Positions 7,771 to 18,697 of a DNA stretch of 64,000 nt are shown here, in pieces. Numbering within the stretch: the stretch's first letter is position 1; every line of letters starts with the position of its first letter. The stretch comes from JADJPO01 sp046330955. Its GTDB lineage: Bacteria; Actinomycetota; Actinomycetes; Actinomycetales; Kineosporiaceae. The notes under the pieces are model-generated. The model worked only from the letters and a program-made list of their open reading frames with translations. It did no database searches and was not told the origin of the DNA. Location: the NCBI GenBank assembly GCA_046330955.1, contig JAXLRT010000023.1, forward strand, positions 1-64,000, read 5' to 3'. The translations under genes and the position numbers were made by a program.

Positions 7771-8259
7771 ATGACGGTTCCGTCCAACGGGCCGGACGGG
7801 CGCGAGGACGCATTCGGACCCGACACCACGCTCACCTTCAGCGCCGTTCCAGCGGACGCCGTCGAGGCGCCGGAGCGCGGGCCGTCCACCGCAGACCTGT
7901 CCACGGCCGATCTGACGGCGGTGGAGGCGTTGCCGGCCGGTTCGGCGCTGCTCGTCGTCCAGCGTGGTCCGAACACCGGCGCCCGGTTCCTGCTGGACGC
8001 CGAGCGCACCACGGCGGGGCGCCGTCCGGAGAGCGACATCTTCCTGGACGACGTGACGGTCTCGCGCAAGCATGCCGAGTTCCTGCGGCGGGGCAGCCAG
8101 TTCGTGGTGCGCGACGTGGGCAGCCTGAACGGCACCTACGTGCAGCGCGACCGGATCGACGAGGCCGTGCTGCGCCCCGGCGACGAGGTGCAGATCGGCA
8201 AGTATCGACTCGTGTTCTATCCCAGCCCGCGGGACAGCGGAGCCGGCGCGGGGTGGTGA
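7771..8259 (+). CDS. FHA domain protein, GarA/OdhI-like
   Basis: A 162-residue cytoplasmic protein with a C-terminal forkhead-associated domain (about 60-155). Phosphothreonine-binding elements are present: GRRPESDIFL, VSRKHAEF and GSLNGTYVQ. The disordered N-terminus holds a threonine-containing stretch (GPDTTLTFSAV) in the place where GarA and OdhI carry the ETTS motif phosphorylated by PknB/PknG; the motif here is DTTL, so the match is partial. GarA inhibits 2-oxoglutarate dehydrogenase and regulates glutamate metabolism. Position between gcvH and the FtsR-like MerR gene is the same as Rv1827 (garA). ATG 7771 follows GGAGGG. Confidence 0.88.
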   Translation: MTVPSNGPDGREDAFGPDTTLTFSAVPADAVEAPERGPSTADLSTADLTAVEALPAGSALLVVQRGPNTGARFLLDAERTTAGRRPESDIFLDDVTVSRKHAEFLRRGSQFVVRDVGSLNGTYVQRDRIDEAVLRPGDEVQIGKYRLVFYPSPRDSGAGAGW

Positions 8260-8266
8260 TCGCGTC

Positions 8267-9022
8267 GTGCCCGAGCCCGCACTAGGACGACGCGGGCCGC
8301 AGCGGGCGGCGATGAGCATCGGGGAGGTGCTCGCCCAGCTGCGCCCCGAGTTCCCGGACGTCACCATCTCCAAGATTCGTTTCCTGGAGGACCAGGGGCT
8401 GGTCGAACCAGACCGCGCGCCGTCCGGGTACCGCCGTTTCTCTCATGCGGACGTCGATCGGCTGCGCTACGTGCTGTCGGTGCAGCGCGATCACTACCTG
8501 CCGCTCCGGGTGATCCGCGAACATCTCGAGGCCATGGACCGGGGCCATCAGCCCGCCGCGCTGCCCGGCCGAGCCGCGCCGGTGCGACCCGGGAGCCCGC
8601 GCCTGGTGCCGGACTCGGTCGCCTCGGCGGACCGGTTCGCCGCCAACGGCGCCGCCCGGCTGACCCGGGCCGAGTTGATCGAATCCGCCCGGGCCGACGA
8701 GCGTCTGGTCGCGGCGCTCGAGGCCTACGGCCTGATCAGCGCCGACGCGCGCAGCGGGCAGTACAGCCTGGACGCGCTGACCATCACCCGGACGGCGCGC
8801 GAGCTGGCCTCGTTCGGCATCGAGCCGCGGCACCTGCGGCCGTTCCGCACCGCTGCCGATCGCGAGGCGGGGTTGGTCGAGCAGGTCATCGCCCCGTTGC
8901 GCCAGCATCGGGGGGCCGGTCCGGCGGGCCAGGCCGAGGAGGTCGCCCGCGAGGTGGCGGCCCTCGCCGTGCGGTTGCACGCGGCGTTGCTCGAGGCAGC
9001 GCTGGATCAAACTCTCGGCTGA
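8267..9022 (+). CDS. ftsR: MerR-family regulator, FtsR/Rv1828-like
   Basis: A 251-residue regulator. The winged helix-turn-helix of the MerR family lies at about residues 16-85 (MSIGEVLAQLRPEFPDVTIS, then GYRRFSHADVDRLRYVLSVQ). The C-terminal part keeps the FtsR/Rv1828 pattern of an effector-less helical domain ending in a long amphipathic helix. FtsR proteins activate ftsZ and other division genes in corynebacteria. GTG at 8267, 7 nt after the FHA stop, keeps the short N-terminal extension seen in Rv1828; internal ATG at 8312 is the alternative. Confidence 0.88.
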   Translation: MPEPALGRRGPQRAAMSIGEVLAQLRPEFPDVTISKIRFLEDQGLVEPDRAPSGYRRFSHADVDRLRYVLSVQRDHYLPLRVIREHLEAMDRGHQPAALPGRAAPVRPGSPRLVPDSVASADRFAANGAARLTRAELIESARADERLVAALEAYGLISADARSGQYSLDALTITRTARELASFGIEPRHLRPFRTAADREAGLVEQVIAPLRQHRGAGPAGQAEEVAREVAALAVRLHAALLEAALDQTLG

Positions 9023-9068
9023 GACCCCCGTCGCGCTCGACCGATCGCCGCCGTGACGCACCGCGAGG

Positions 9069-9074
9069 TACGGT
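9069..9074 (+). promoter_or_regulatory. -10 element giving a leaderless DUF151 nuclease mRNA
   Basis: TACGGT ends 5 nt before the GTG start at 9080, with no spaced ribosome site between them. The layout fits leaderless transcription. Confidence 0.4.
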
Positions 9075-9079
9075 GAGGT

Positions 9080-9586
9080 GTGCGTGAGCTGGATGTGGTC
9101 GGAGTCCGGGTCGAGATGCCGTCGAACAGTCCCATCGTGCTGTTGCGCGAACGGGGCGGCGATCGGTATCTGCCGATCTGGGTGGCGGCTGCGGAGGCCA
9201 GCGCCATCGCCTACGCGCAGAACGGGGTGATCCCGCCGCGCCCGCTGACCCACGATCTGCTCAAGGACGTCATCGTCGCTTTGGGACGCCGGCTCGAAGA
9301 GGTGCGCATCGTCGCGATCAAGGACAACGTGTTCCACGCCCAGCTGGTCTTCGACGGTGGTCTGACGGTCGACTCCCGGTCCTCCGATGCCATTGCGCTG
9401 GCGTTGCGCACCGGGTCGAGGATCATGGGAGCCGACCAGGTGCTGGAGGAGGGCGGGGTCGCCGTCCCCGACGAGGACGAGGACGAGGTGGAGAAGTTCC
9501 GCGAGTTCCTCGAGCAGATCTCACCGGAGGATTTCGGTGAGAGTTCGCCCGGATCCCCGGGTACGCCAGGCCCCTCCGAGAGTTGA
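9080..9586 (+). CDS. Bifunctional nuclease (DUF151) family protein
   Basis: A 168-residue protein whose first 130 residues form the DUF151 domain (MRELDVVGVRVEMPSNSPIV, then LPIWVAAAEASAIAYAQNG, DSRSSDAIALALRTGS). Plant and Thermotoga members cleave DNA or RNA, giving the family name; the actinobacterial role is unknown. The tail is acidic (DEDEDEVEKF), then Ser/Pro-rich. It corresponds to Rv1829 by position. Confidence 0.88.
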   Translation: MRELDVVGVRVEMPSNSPIVLLRERGGDRYLPIWVAAAEASAIAYAQNGVIPPRPLTHDLLKDVIVALGRRLEEVRIVAIKDNVFHAQLVFDGGLTVDSRSSDAIALALRTGSRIMGADQVLEEGGVAVPDEDEDEVEKFREFLEQISPEDFGESSPGSPGTPGPSES

Positions 9587-9718
9587 CCACGCCGATCGGG
9601 CGACACGCCGTCGTCCGCAGGGGTGGGCTCGTTGACCCACGGGTGGCAGGCGCCTACCGTTCGAGAAGGAAAACGCCCTCTGTGTAGTTCCACCGGTGAC
9701 GTGCCGATGTCGTCAGTC

Positions 9719-9741
9719 TCAACCTCAGCTCGAGGTTGAGG
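9719..9741 (+). promoter_or_regulatory. MerR-type operator upstream of the second MerR gene
   Basis: Nine-bp arms (9719-9727 CTCAACCTC and 9733-9741 GAGGTTGAG) are separated by 5 nt and abut a TAGGCC -10-like sequence at 9743. A dyad between the -35 and -10 regions of a MerR-family gene is the classic autoregulatory layout. Confidence 0.6.
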
Positions 9742-9797
9742 TAGGCCTCTCAGGACCACCGCCGGGTCGTCCGGGAGGGCTGGACAGGAGGTCGGCG

Positions 9798-10385
9798 TTG
9801 AGCGGCACCCATGACGTGAGTACGCGTAAAGCGTCCACGCCGCCATTGCCTGCCGGATCGCAGGGGCTGTTGTTCGACGACGATCTGCCCGACCTCGATG
9901 ACCAGATCGGCTACCGCGGACCGATTGCGTGCCGCGCTGCCGGCATCACCTACCGTCAGCTCGACTACTGGGCACGCACCGGCCTGGTCGAACCCAGCGT
10001 CCGGACGGCGACCGGCTCCGGTACCCAGCGCCTCTACGGATTCCGCGACATCCTCGTGCTCAAGGTGGTCAAGCGCCTGCTCGACACCGGTGTCTCGTTG
10101 CACCAGATCCGGGTGGCCGTCGGTCATCTGCGTGACCGCGGCGTCGAGGACCTGGCCCAGCTCACGCTGATGAGCGACGGTGCCAGCGTCTACGAGTGCA
10201 CCTCGGCCGACGAGGTGTTCGACCTGGTGCAGGGCGGCCAGGGCGTGTTCGGCATCGCCGTGGGGCGGGTTTGGCGTGAGGTCGAGGGCAGCCTGAGCGA
10301 GCTGCCCAGCGAGCGTCCCGGCGAACCCGTGACGGACGACCCGAAGGACGAGTTGGCCAACCGTCGCCGTCACCGCGCGGGCTGA
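9798..10385 (+). CDS. MerR-family regulator, Rv1830-like
   Basis: A 195-residue regulator. The MerR winged helix lies at about 45-110 (ACRAAGITYRQLDYWARTGL, then GSGTQRLYGFRDILVLKVVK), followed by the family pattern VYECTSADEVFDLVQGGQGV and ending in an Arg-rich tail. No metal-binding cysteine cluster is seen, so it is not a metal sensor. TTG at 9798 is chosen because AGGAGG lies 6-7 nt upstream; GTG 9816 is an alternative. A perfect MerR-like dyad sits in its promoter. Rv1830 homologues have been tied to cell-division control and antibiotic tolerance. Confidence 0.88.
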   Translation: MSGTHDVSTRKASTPPLPAGSQGLLFDDDLPDLDDQIGYRGPIACRAAGITYRQLDYWARTGLVEPSVRTATGSGTQRLYGFRDILVLKVVKRLLDTGVSLHQIRVAVGHLRDRGVEDLAQLTLMSDGASVYECTSADEVFDLVQGGQGVFGIAVGRVWREVEGSLSELPSERPGEPVTDDPKDELANRRRHRAG

Positions 10386-10408
10386 CCCACCTCCCTCTCG
10401 TTTCTCCC

Positions 10409-10473
10409 ATGATCACCGTTGGATCGCAGTTTGCTCCCGCTCAGCCGGAGTGAAATGCGATCCAACGGTGATC
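10409..10473. repeat. Palindromic repeat, copy 1
   Basis: An 18-bp perfect inverted repeat (10411-10428 and 10456-10473), extended imperfectly to 24 bp, encloses a 27-nt centre containing CGCTCAGCCGGAG. The same element occurs at 11551-11619. Its right half encodes the last residues of the DUF559 protein. It lies between convergent genes, so it may act as a two-way terminator. Confidence 0.75.
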
Positions 10474-11385
10474 TTCGGTGAGGGCGCGGCGGATCTCGGC
10501 CAGCACCCGGTCAGGGTGGTCGACGAGATCACGCCAGGTGAAGCGCAGCACCCGATACCCGGCGTTGACCAGGCGATTCTGCTTTCGACGGTCGTCCTGG
10601 AAGGCCTTCGGTGTCGAGTGCGCCAGCTGCCCGTCGACCTCGATCACCAACCGATGCCGGGTGAAGACGACGTCGAAGACCCCGATGCGTCCGGCGTCGT
10701 CGTCGATCGGGACGCCGGCCCGCCACTCCACCAGGTGCCCGCGCCGGAGTACCTGATGCAGCAGGTCCTCGGCCCGGCTCACCGCGCCGTGACGGGTGAC
10801 ATGCAGCAGCCGGACGAGCTGCGGGGTGCCGTGGCAGCCGGTCTCGGCCAAGGCCCAGCCCGACAGGTCGTCGCGGGTGACCACCTCCCGAGTGCTGAGC
10901 CAGGCGTACAGCTCGAGCGCCTCGGGCCAGTCGAGCAGGGCGAGGCAGTCGTGGGCGGTGCGCCGGCGGGTGGTCAGCACCAGCTCGCCCAGCAGGTCGA
11001 CGTCCTCGTCGGGTAGTGCTCTGCGCAGCGCACTGAGCCCGGTCATCGGACGCCGTCCGGCGGGGGAGTACACCACCGAGGGGGCCGCCCGATGCACCGG
11101 GAAGCCGTGGATCAGGGCTGCATCGGTCAGGGCGATCACTGACTCGGGCCACGTGAGCTGCGCCGCCCAGGCTCGCCGCCAGCCGGCATCCGGACCGGGA
11201 AGGCTGGTCAGGCCGCGGCCCACGACGCGGCGCCAGTGGCCGGCCGCGAGGCGACGATCGACCTGCCGCTCGGACCATCCCGCGGCGACGGCCTGGGCTC
11301 GGGTGAACGCCCCGCCCTGCTCGTGGGCCACGGGCGGGACGGCGCCGAGCCGGGTGGCGGGGTGAGTCGGGGTGAGAGAGGGCAT
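10441..11385 (-). CDS. DUF559 nuclease-like protein with AbiEi-type N-terminus
   Basis: A 314-residue protein. Residues about 10-55 (GAFTRAQAVAAGWSERQVDR) resemble the winged-helix N-terminus of AbiEi-type antitoxin proteins. The last 110 residues form a DUF559/Vsr-like PD-(D/E)XK fold (FDVVFTRHRLVIEVDGQLAH, then RRKQNRLVNAGYRVLRFTW). In the family this combination is common in actinobacteria; its substrate and any phage-defence role are unproven. ATG 11385 is chosen because homology begins there, although the frame stays open upstream into repeat copy 2. The C-terminal eleven residues come from repeat copy 1. It interrupts an otherwise conserved gene block. Confidence 0.82.
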   Translation of the reverse strand: MPSLTPTHPATRLGAVPPVAHEQGGAFTRAQAVAAGWSERQVDRRLAAGHWRRVVGRGLTSLPGPDAGWRRAWAAQLTWPESVIALTDAALIHGFPVHRAAPSVVYSPAGRRPMTGLSALRRALPDEDVDLLGELVLTTRRRTAHDCLALLDWPEALELYAWLSTREVVTRDDLSGWALAETGCHGTPQLVRLLHVTRHGAVSRAEDLLHQVLRRGHLVEWRAGVPIDDDAGRIGVFDVVFTRHRLVIEVDGQLAHSTPKAFQDDRRKQNRLVNAGYRVLRFTWRDLVDHPDRVLAEIRRALTEDHRWIAFHSG

Positions 11386-11550
11386 GACGGCACCCTCGCC
11401 GGACCTCGCCCTGCCTCGCTCGGGACGACGTCCAGCCTGTGGACGATGGGACTCCGGCGGCCTCCTGTGCACGCAACGTCGTCCACGTCGCGAGGGCACC
11501 GGGACCCGTGGAACCCACCCCTTCGCCTGCTGAAGGCCGCGACCCCGCCT

Positions 11551-11619
11551 CATGATCACCGTTGGATCGCAGTTACCCACCGCTCAGCCGGAGCAAACTG
11601 CGATCAAACGGTGATCATG
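11551..11619. repeat. Palindromic repeat, copy 2
   Basis: 24-bp arms (11551-11574 and 11596-11619) differ at a single base, around a 21-nt centre that again contains CGCTCAGCCGGAG. It is nearly identical to the element at 10409-10473, in the same orientation, and lies 36 bp past the ParA gene stop. Confidence 0.78.
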
Positions 11620-11654
11620 GGCAGGGGAAGCAGCCGGGACGGAGGAGCGGAGGC

Positions 11655-12458
11655 TCAGGCGGAGCGCACGTGCTTCGGCTGGCGCGAACTCACCCGGATC
11701 ACCCGGGCCAGGTGGTGGTCGAAGGCGTCGGCCAGCTCCTTGGCGGCGGGGCCCGGCCAGCGGTGAATGGGCTGGCTGGCGCCCTGGGCCTGCTGCAACG
11801 CACTGCGCTCGGGCAGTGAGGGGGTGAGCACCAGCGGGCCGAACATGTCCGACAGCTCGCCGAGGCGGTACCGGTGCTCGGGCGAACGGTCCCGGAAGCG
11901 GTTGACCACAACGCCCAACGGCTGCAGTTGGGGGGCGGCGTTGCGCCGCAGACCGTCGATCGCCCGCAACGCCCGGTCGGCGGCGGCCACGGAGAACAGC
12001 CCCGGTTCGCTGACCACCATGGCACGGCGGCTGGCGACCAGGGCGTTGCGGGTCAGCCCACCGAACGAGGGTGGGCAGTCCAGGATCACCAGCCGGTAAC
12101 CGTCGGCCTTCTCCAGCGCGCGCCGGACCCGGGTCAGGCCGCGTTCGCCGTCCGGTTGGGCGTCCAGGGCCGTGCCACCCTCCGAACCGGCCACCACGTC
12201 GAGCCGACCTCGGACGCCGTCCGACCAGCCGCTGGGCACGGCGAGCTCGGCGATCGGCCGCCGGCGCGGATGACGGAGCAGGTCGACGACGGTGTTGACC
12301 TGATCGTCGATCACGTTCAGCCCGACGGTGGCGTCGCCCTGAGGATCGAGATCGATCACCAGGGTCGGGACGCCGCGCGCCAGGGCGGCCGAGGCCAGAC
12401 CGAGAACCACCGAGGTCTTGCCGACCCCGCCCTTGAGACTGCAGACGCTCAGCACCAT
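11655..12458 (-). CDS. ParA/MinD-like ATPase
   Basis: A 267-residue P-loop ATPase with a deviant Walker A motif KGGVGKTS (residues 9-16), the DLDPQGDATVGL stretch and Walker B-like LVILDCPPSFGGL. It belongs to the ParA/Soj group that positions DNA or protein cargo. No ParB gene or parS-like site is adjacent, so it is an orphan; cargo is unknown. ATG at 12458 begins the conserved sequence; a GTG two or three codons upstream is possible. It is divergent from gcvP and ends beside repeat copy 2. Confidence 0.88.
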   Translation of the reverse strand: MVLSVCSLKGGVGKTSVVLGLASAALARGVPTLVIDLDPQGDATVGLNVIDDQVNTVVDLLRHPRRRPIAELAVPSGWSDGVRGRLDVVAGSEGGTALDAQPDGERGLTRVRRALEKADGYRLVILDCPPSFGGLTRNALVASRRAMVVSEPGLFSVAAADRALRAIDGLRRNAAPQLQPLGVVVNRFRDRSPEHRYRLGELSDMFGPLVLTPSLPERSALQQAQGASQPIHRWPGPAAKELADAFDHHLARVIRVSSRQPKHVRSA

Positions 12459-12627
12459 CACCCTCACGACGTTATCGCTCGGCCAGCTCGAGCGGCACGC
12501 ATCCGCACCGGCGAGCGCTGATAGCCTGACGCCGCCGTCGACCCGTGTCCACGAGCGAGACGGCCGCGGGCAGCGTGGCCTCGAGGCGATGGGTGACCGC
12601 GTTCTCCTTGACCAGGTGGAGCCCTCC

Positions 12628-15555
<2,928 letters not shown>

Positions 15556-15622
15556 TTCGGAGGTGCTCGATTCCCGTGGTGCCTGATTCCCGAGGCGCCT
15601 GATACCGCTGGCTGCCCCTGGG

Positions 15623-18600
15623 TCAGGAGGCCAGGGTCAGCGTCGATCCGCGCTCGGACTTGTCGACCTCGAGGCGCACCCCGATGCGCTGCCGCAGCTC
15701 GGCCAGGTGCGAGACGATGCCGACCGCCCGGCCGCCGGAGCGCAGGTCGTCGAGGGTGTCCATCACCTCGTCGAGGGTGTCCTCGTCGAGGGAGCCGAAC
15801 CCCTCGTCGATGAACAGGGTGTCCAGGTGGACCCCGCCGGCCTCGGCCGAGACCACGTCCGCCAGCCCCAGGGCCAGCGCCAGCGAGGTGTAGAACGCCT
15901 CGCCCCCCGACAGGGTCGACGTCGCCCGGCGGACACCGGTCCAGGCGTCCATCACCTCGAGGGTGAGCCCGGCACGCCCCCGGCCGCGGCCGACGGCGTC
16001 GGTGTGCACGAGTGCGTAGCGGCCGCCGGACATCTGGGCCAGCCGCACCGTCGCTGCCGAGGCCACCTGCTCGAGCCGGGCGGCCAGCACGTAGGCCGAC
16101 AGCGACATCCGCAGGGTGTTGTCACCGCCGGTTCCGTCCAGGCACCGTGCCAGATCGTCCAGGGCAGCGAACTCCTCCGCCAGGGGCGCCGAGGCGTCGA
16201 GGTGACGGATCAGCCGGTCCCGCAGCTGCTCGACCTCGGCCAGGGCGCTCTCACACAGAGCGGCGCGGCGCAGTGCCTCCTGCTCGCGCAGGGTCAGCTG
16301 CTCACCGCCCAGACTCAGCAGGCGCATCGCCTCGCCGTCCAGCACGGCGGCGTCGCCCTCGTGCAGCACCGTGAAGCGCTCGTCGGTCAGTTGCTCCTCG
16401 ACCGATTCGGCCTCGACGGTGTGCTCGATCACCGCTCGCTCGAGCACGGCCATGGCGCCGTCGTCCAGCACCGCGGCGATCGCCTCGTCCAGGTCCGTGA
16501 AACCACCCTCGGCGGCGGCGAGCCGCGCGGATTCCTCGACCGTGCTCAGGTGATGGCCGGCGTCCCGCAGCTGTGCGTGGGCGGCGATCGCGGCCTCGAT
16601 CAGCTCCCGACGCCGCCGCGCCAGGTCCAGGGCGGCTGCCACGGCGGCGGCGTCGTCCAGCGACTGCCCGGCGAGCCGGCTCGCGACGGCGGCGCCCTGG
16701 GCCTGCAGGACGGCGAGTTGTTGCTCGGTGGTCTGCGTCCCGGTGGTCGCCCGGTCGAGCCGGGCACGAGCCAGGACGGCGTCCCGGCGGCAGCGCTCGA
16801 CCTGCTCTTGCAGCGCCGTCACCCGGGCGGCTGCGGCGCGCGAGAGCGCCAACTGCTGCTCTGCCCGACGGCTCTCGGTGGCGGCGGTGGCGGCATCCAG
16901 GCCTGCGGCGGTCTCGACCTGGGCCGTCAGGGCTGCCTCGGTGGCGGCGTGGCGGGCCACCAGCTGCGAGACCCGCTCGACGGCCTGGTCGGCCGCGGAC
17001 CGGGCCGCGGTCTCGTCCTGCGGGGTCACGGCGTCCGGCGCCGGGGCTGCCGGGGCGGGGTGCTCGGTGGCACCGCAGACCCGGCAGGGTTGCCCGTCGT
17101 CGAGCGTGGCGGCCAACTCGGCGGCCAGCCCGTCCAGGCGCCGCTCGCGGACGTCCAGGTAGTGCTCGCGGGCGGTCAGGGTTTCGGCCCGAGCCTGCGC
17201 GATCATCGTGACCAGGTCGGCCGACTGCGCCTGCAGCCGATCGCGTTCACGCACCGCGGCCACGCGGGTGTGGGCCAGGTCGAGGGCCACCTGGTCGGCG
17301 TCCAGCGTGGCGGCGGCCAGGCGTGCCGCGGCGCACTCGGTCTCGGCCGTCTCGGTGGCGGCCAGTGCCTCGGTGAGGGCCGTGTTCGCTCGGTCGAGTT
17401 CGGCCCGGCCGGCCGCCAGGGCCTGCTCGGCCTGCGCGATGTCGGCGGTGATCCGGTCACGTTCGACCAGGGCGGGCACCGCCGCCTCCAGGGCGCGGAG
17501 GTCGGCGGTGATCCGGTCGCGCTCCTCGGCCCAACGCGCGGCGAGCTCTGCCGAGTCGAGCTCTGCCGAGTCGAGCTCGGCAGGGTCGAACGCCGCCGCG
17601 TCGAGCTCGTCCGAGGCCGAGATCACTTGGGCAGCAAGGGGTTCCAGTCGGGTGCGGGCCTGGAGCGCGAGGGCACGGGCCTGCGAGAGAGCCCCCAAGA
17701 GCCCCGACATCGGCGCTGCGCGCCGGGCGGCGCCGAGCCGGGCCTGCACGCGCTCGATCTCCTCGGCGCGGGCCTCCACCGTCTGCTGGCGCTCGATCAG
17801 CGCGGAGAACTGGGTCGCCAGCTGGGCCATCGCCTGTGCCTGGGCCAGCCGGACCTCGTGCTTCTCCGCCTCGGCGGCGGCCTCGAGGTGGTCGTTCACC
17901 GCCTGCTCCCGCAGGGGCCCGAGCGTGGTCACCAACTCGTCGACGCGCCGTAGGGCGTCGGTCTCGCCCGATTCGAGTGAGGCGGCCGAGGACTCGGTTG
18001 CGGGGGAGCTGGGCACCGAGCGCAGCGCGACCGCGGCGGCCTGCTCGGCCTGGGCGAGCAGGGTGGCGGTGCGCCGCTCGACCGAGTCCAGGCGGGCGCG
18101 ACCGGTGGCCCGGTGCTCCCGGGTCCAGTCCTGCACCGCGGTGTAGCGATCGGTGGCGAAGATCTTCTCCAGCAGGGCGCGCCGGGTCTCGGCGTCGGCT
18201 CGCAGGAACGCGGCGAACTCGCCCTGCGGCAACAGCACGAGCTTGGTGAACTCTTCCGGCCCCATGCCCAGCACGTCCTGCACCAGCAGACCCGCCTCGT
18301 CGAGCCGCGTGGTGCGGGGCTGCCAGGCCTGGTCCTGCCATTCCTGCACGATCACCCGGGCCTGCGTGGTCGTCGTCCCGGAGCCGCGTTTCTTGGGCCG
18401 CTCCCACGACGGCGAGCGACGCAGCAGCAGCCGGCGGGGGCCAACGGAGAACTCGAGCTCGACCTCGGGCACGTCACCGGCCTCGGCGTAGTGGCTGCGC
18501 AGCCCGGTGACCGTCGCCCGCGGCCCGGGCACCCGACCGAACAGAGCGAAGCACACCGCATCGAGCACGCTGCTCTTGCCGGCCCCGGTCGACCCGTGCA

Positions 18601-18697
18601 GCAGGAACAGGCCCGCGGCCGAGAGGTTGTCGAAATCGACCACCTGACGGTCCCGGAACGGCCCGAATGCCTGGATCTCGAGCCGGTGCAGTCTCAC
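15623..18697 (-). CDS. sbcC: Exonuclease SbcC (SMC-like ATPase)
   Basis: A 1024-residue Rad50-type ATPase, partner of SbcD in an ATP-dependent nuclease that opens hairpins and DNA ends. Walker A is GSTGAGKS at 35-42. A long coiled coil of about 800 residues is broken by a zinc hook, with C538 and C541 in the CRVCG motif. The C-terminal head has the ABC signature LSGGEAFYTSLALALGLADV and Walker B LFIDEGFGSLDE. The GTG start overlaps the SbcD stop by 4 nt, so the two are co-translated. The heads and hook are complete. Confidence 0.95.
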   Translation of the reverse strand: MRLHRLEIQAFGPFRDRQVVDFDNLSAAGLFLLHGSTGAGKSSVLDAVCFALFGRVPGPRATVTGLRSHYAEAGDVPEVELEFSVGPRRLLLRRSPSWERPKKRGSGTTTTQARVIVQEWQDQAWQPRTTRLDEAGLLVQDVLGMGPEEFTKLVLLPQGEFAAFLRADAETRRALLEKIFATDRYTAVQDWTREHRATGRARLDSVERRTATLLAQAEQAAAVALRSVPSSPATESSAASLESGETDALRRVDELVTTLGPLREQAVNDHLEAAAEAEKHEVRLAQAQAMAQLATQFSALIERQQTVEARAEEIERVQARLGAARRAAPMSGLLGALSQARALALQARTRLEPLAAQVISASDELDAAAFDPAELDSAELDSAELAARWAEERDRITADLRALEAAVPALVERDRITADIAQAEQALAAGRAELDRANTALTEALAATETAETECAAARLAAATLDADQVALDLAHTRVAAVRERDRLQAQSADLVTMIAQARAETLTAREHYLDVRERRLDGLAAELAATLDDGQPCRVCGATEHPAPAAPAPDAVTPQDETAARSAADQAVERVSQLVARHAATEAALTAQVETAAGLDAATAATESRRAEQQLALSRAAAARVTALQEQVERCRRDAVLARARLDRATTGTQTTEQQLAVLQAQGAAVASRLAGQSLDDAAAVAAALDLARRRRELIEAAIAAHAQLRDAGHHLSTVEESARLAAAEGGFTDLDEAIAAVLDDGAMAVLERAVIEHTVEAESVEEQLTDERFTVLHEGDAAVLDGEAMRLLSLGGEQLTLREQEALRRAALCESALAEVEQLRDRLIRHLDASAPLAEEFAALDDLARCLDGTGGDNTLRMSLSAYVLAARLEQVASAATVRLAQMSGGRYALVHTDAVGRGRGRAGLTLEVMDAWTGVRRATSTLSGGEAFYTSLALALGLADVVSAEAGGVHLDTLFIDEGFGSLDEDTLDEVMDTLDDLRSGGRAVGIVSHLAELRQRIGVRLEVDKSERGSTLTLAS

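Noticed and set aside
10409..11619. Insertion sequence ends or CRISPR-like repeats
   Set aside because: There are only two palindromic copies, no transposase and no evenly spaced spacers, so neither an insertion sequence nor an array is supported.
12528..12627. Possible glycine riboswitch in front of gcvP
   Set aside because: The leader of about 95 nt is long enough for a switch, but I see neither the tandem aptamer layout nor its conserved core bases.
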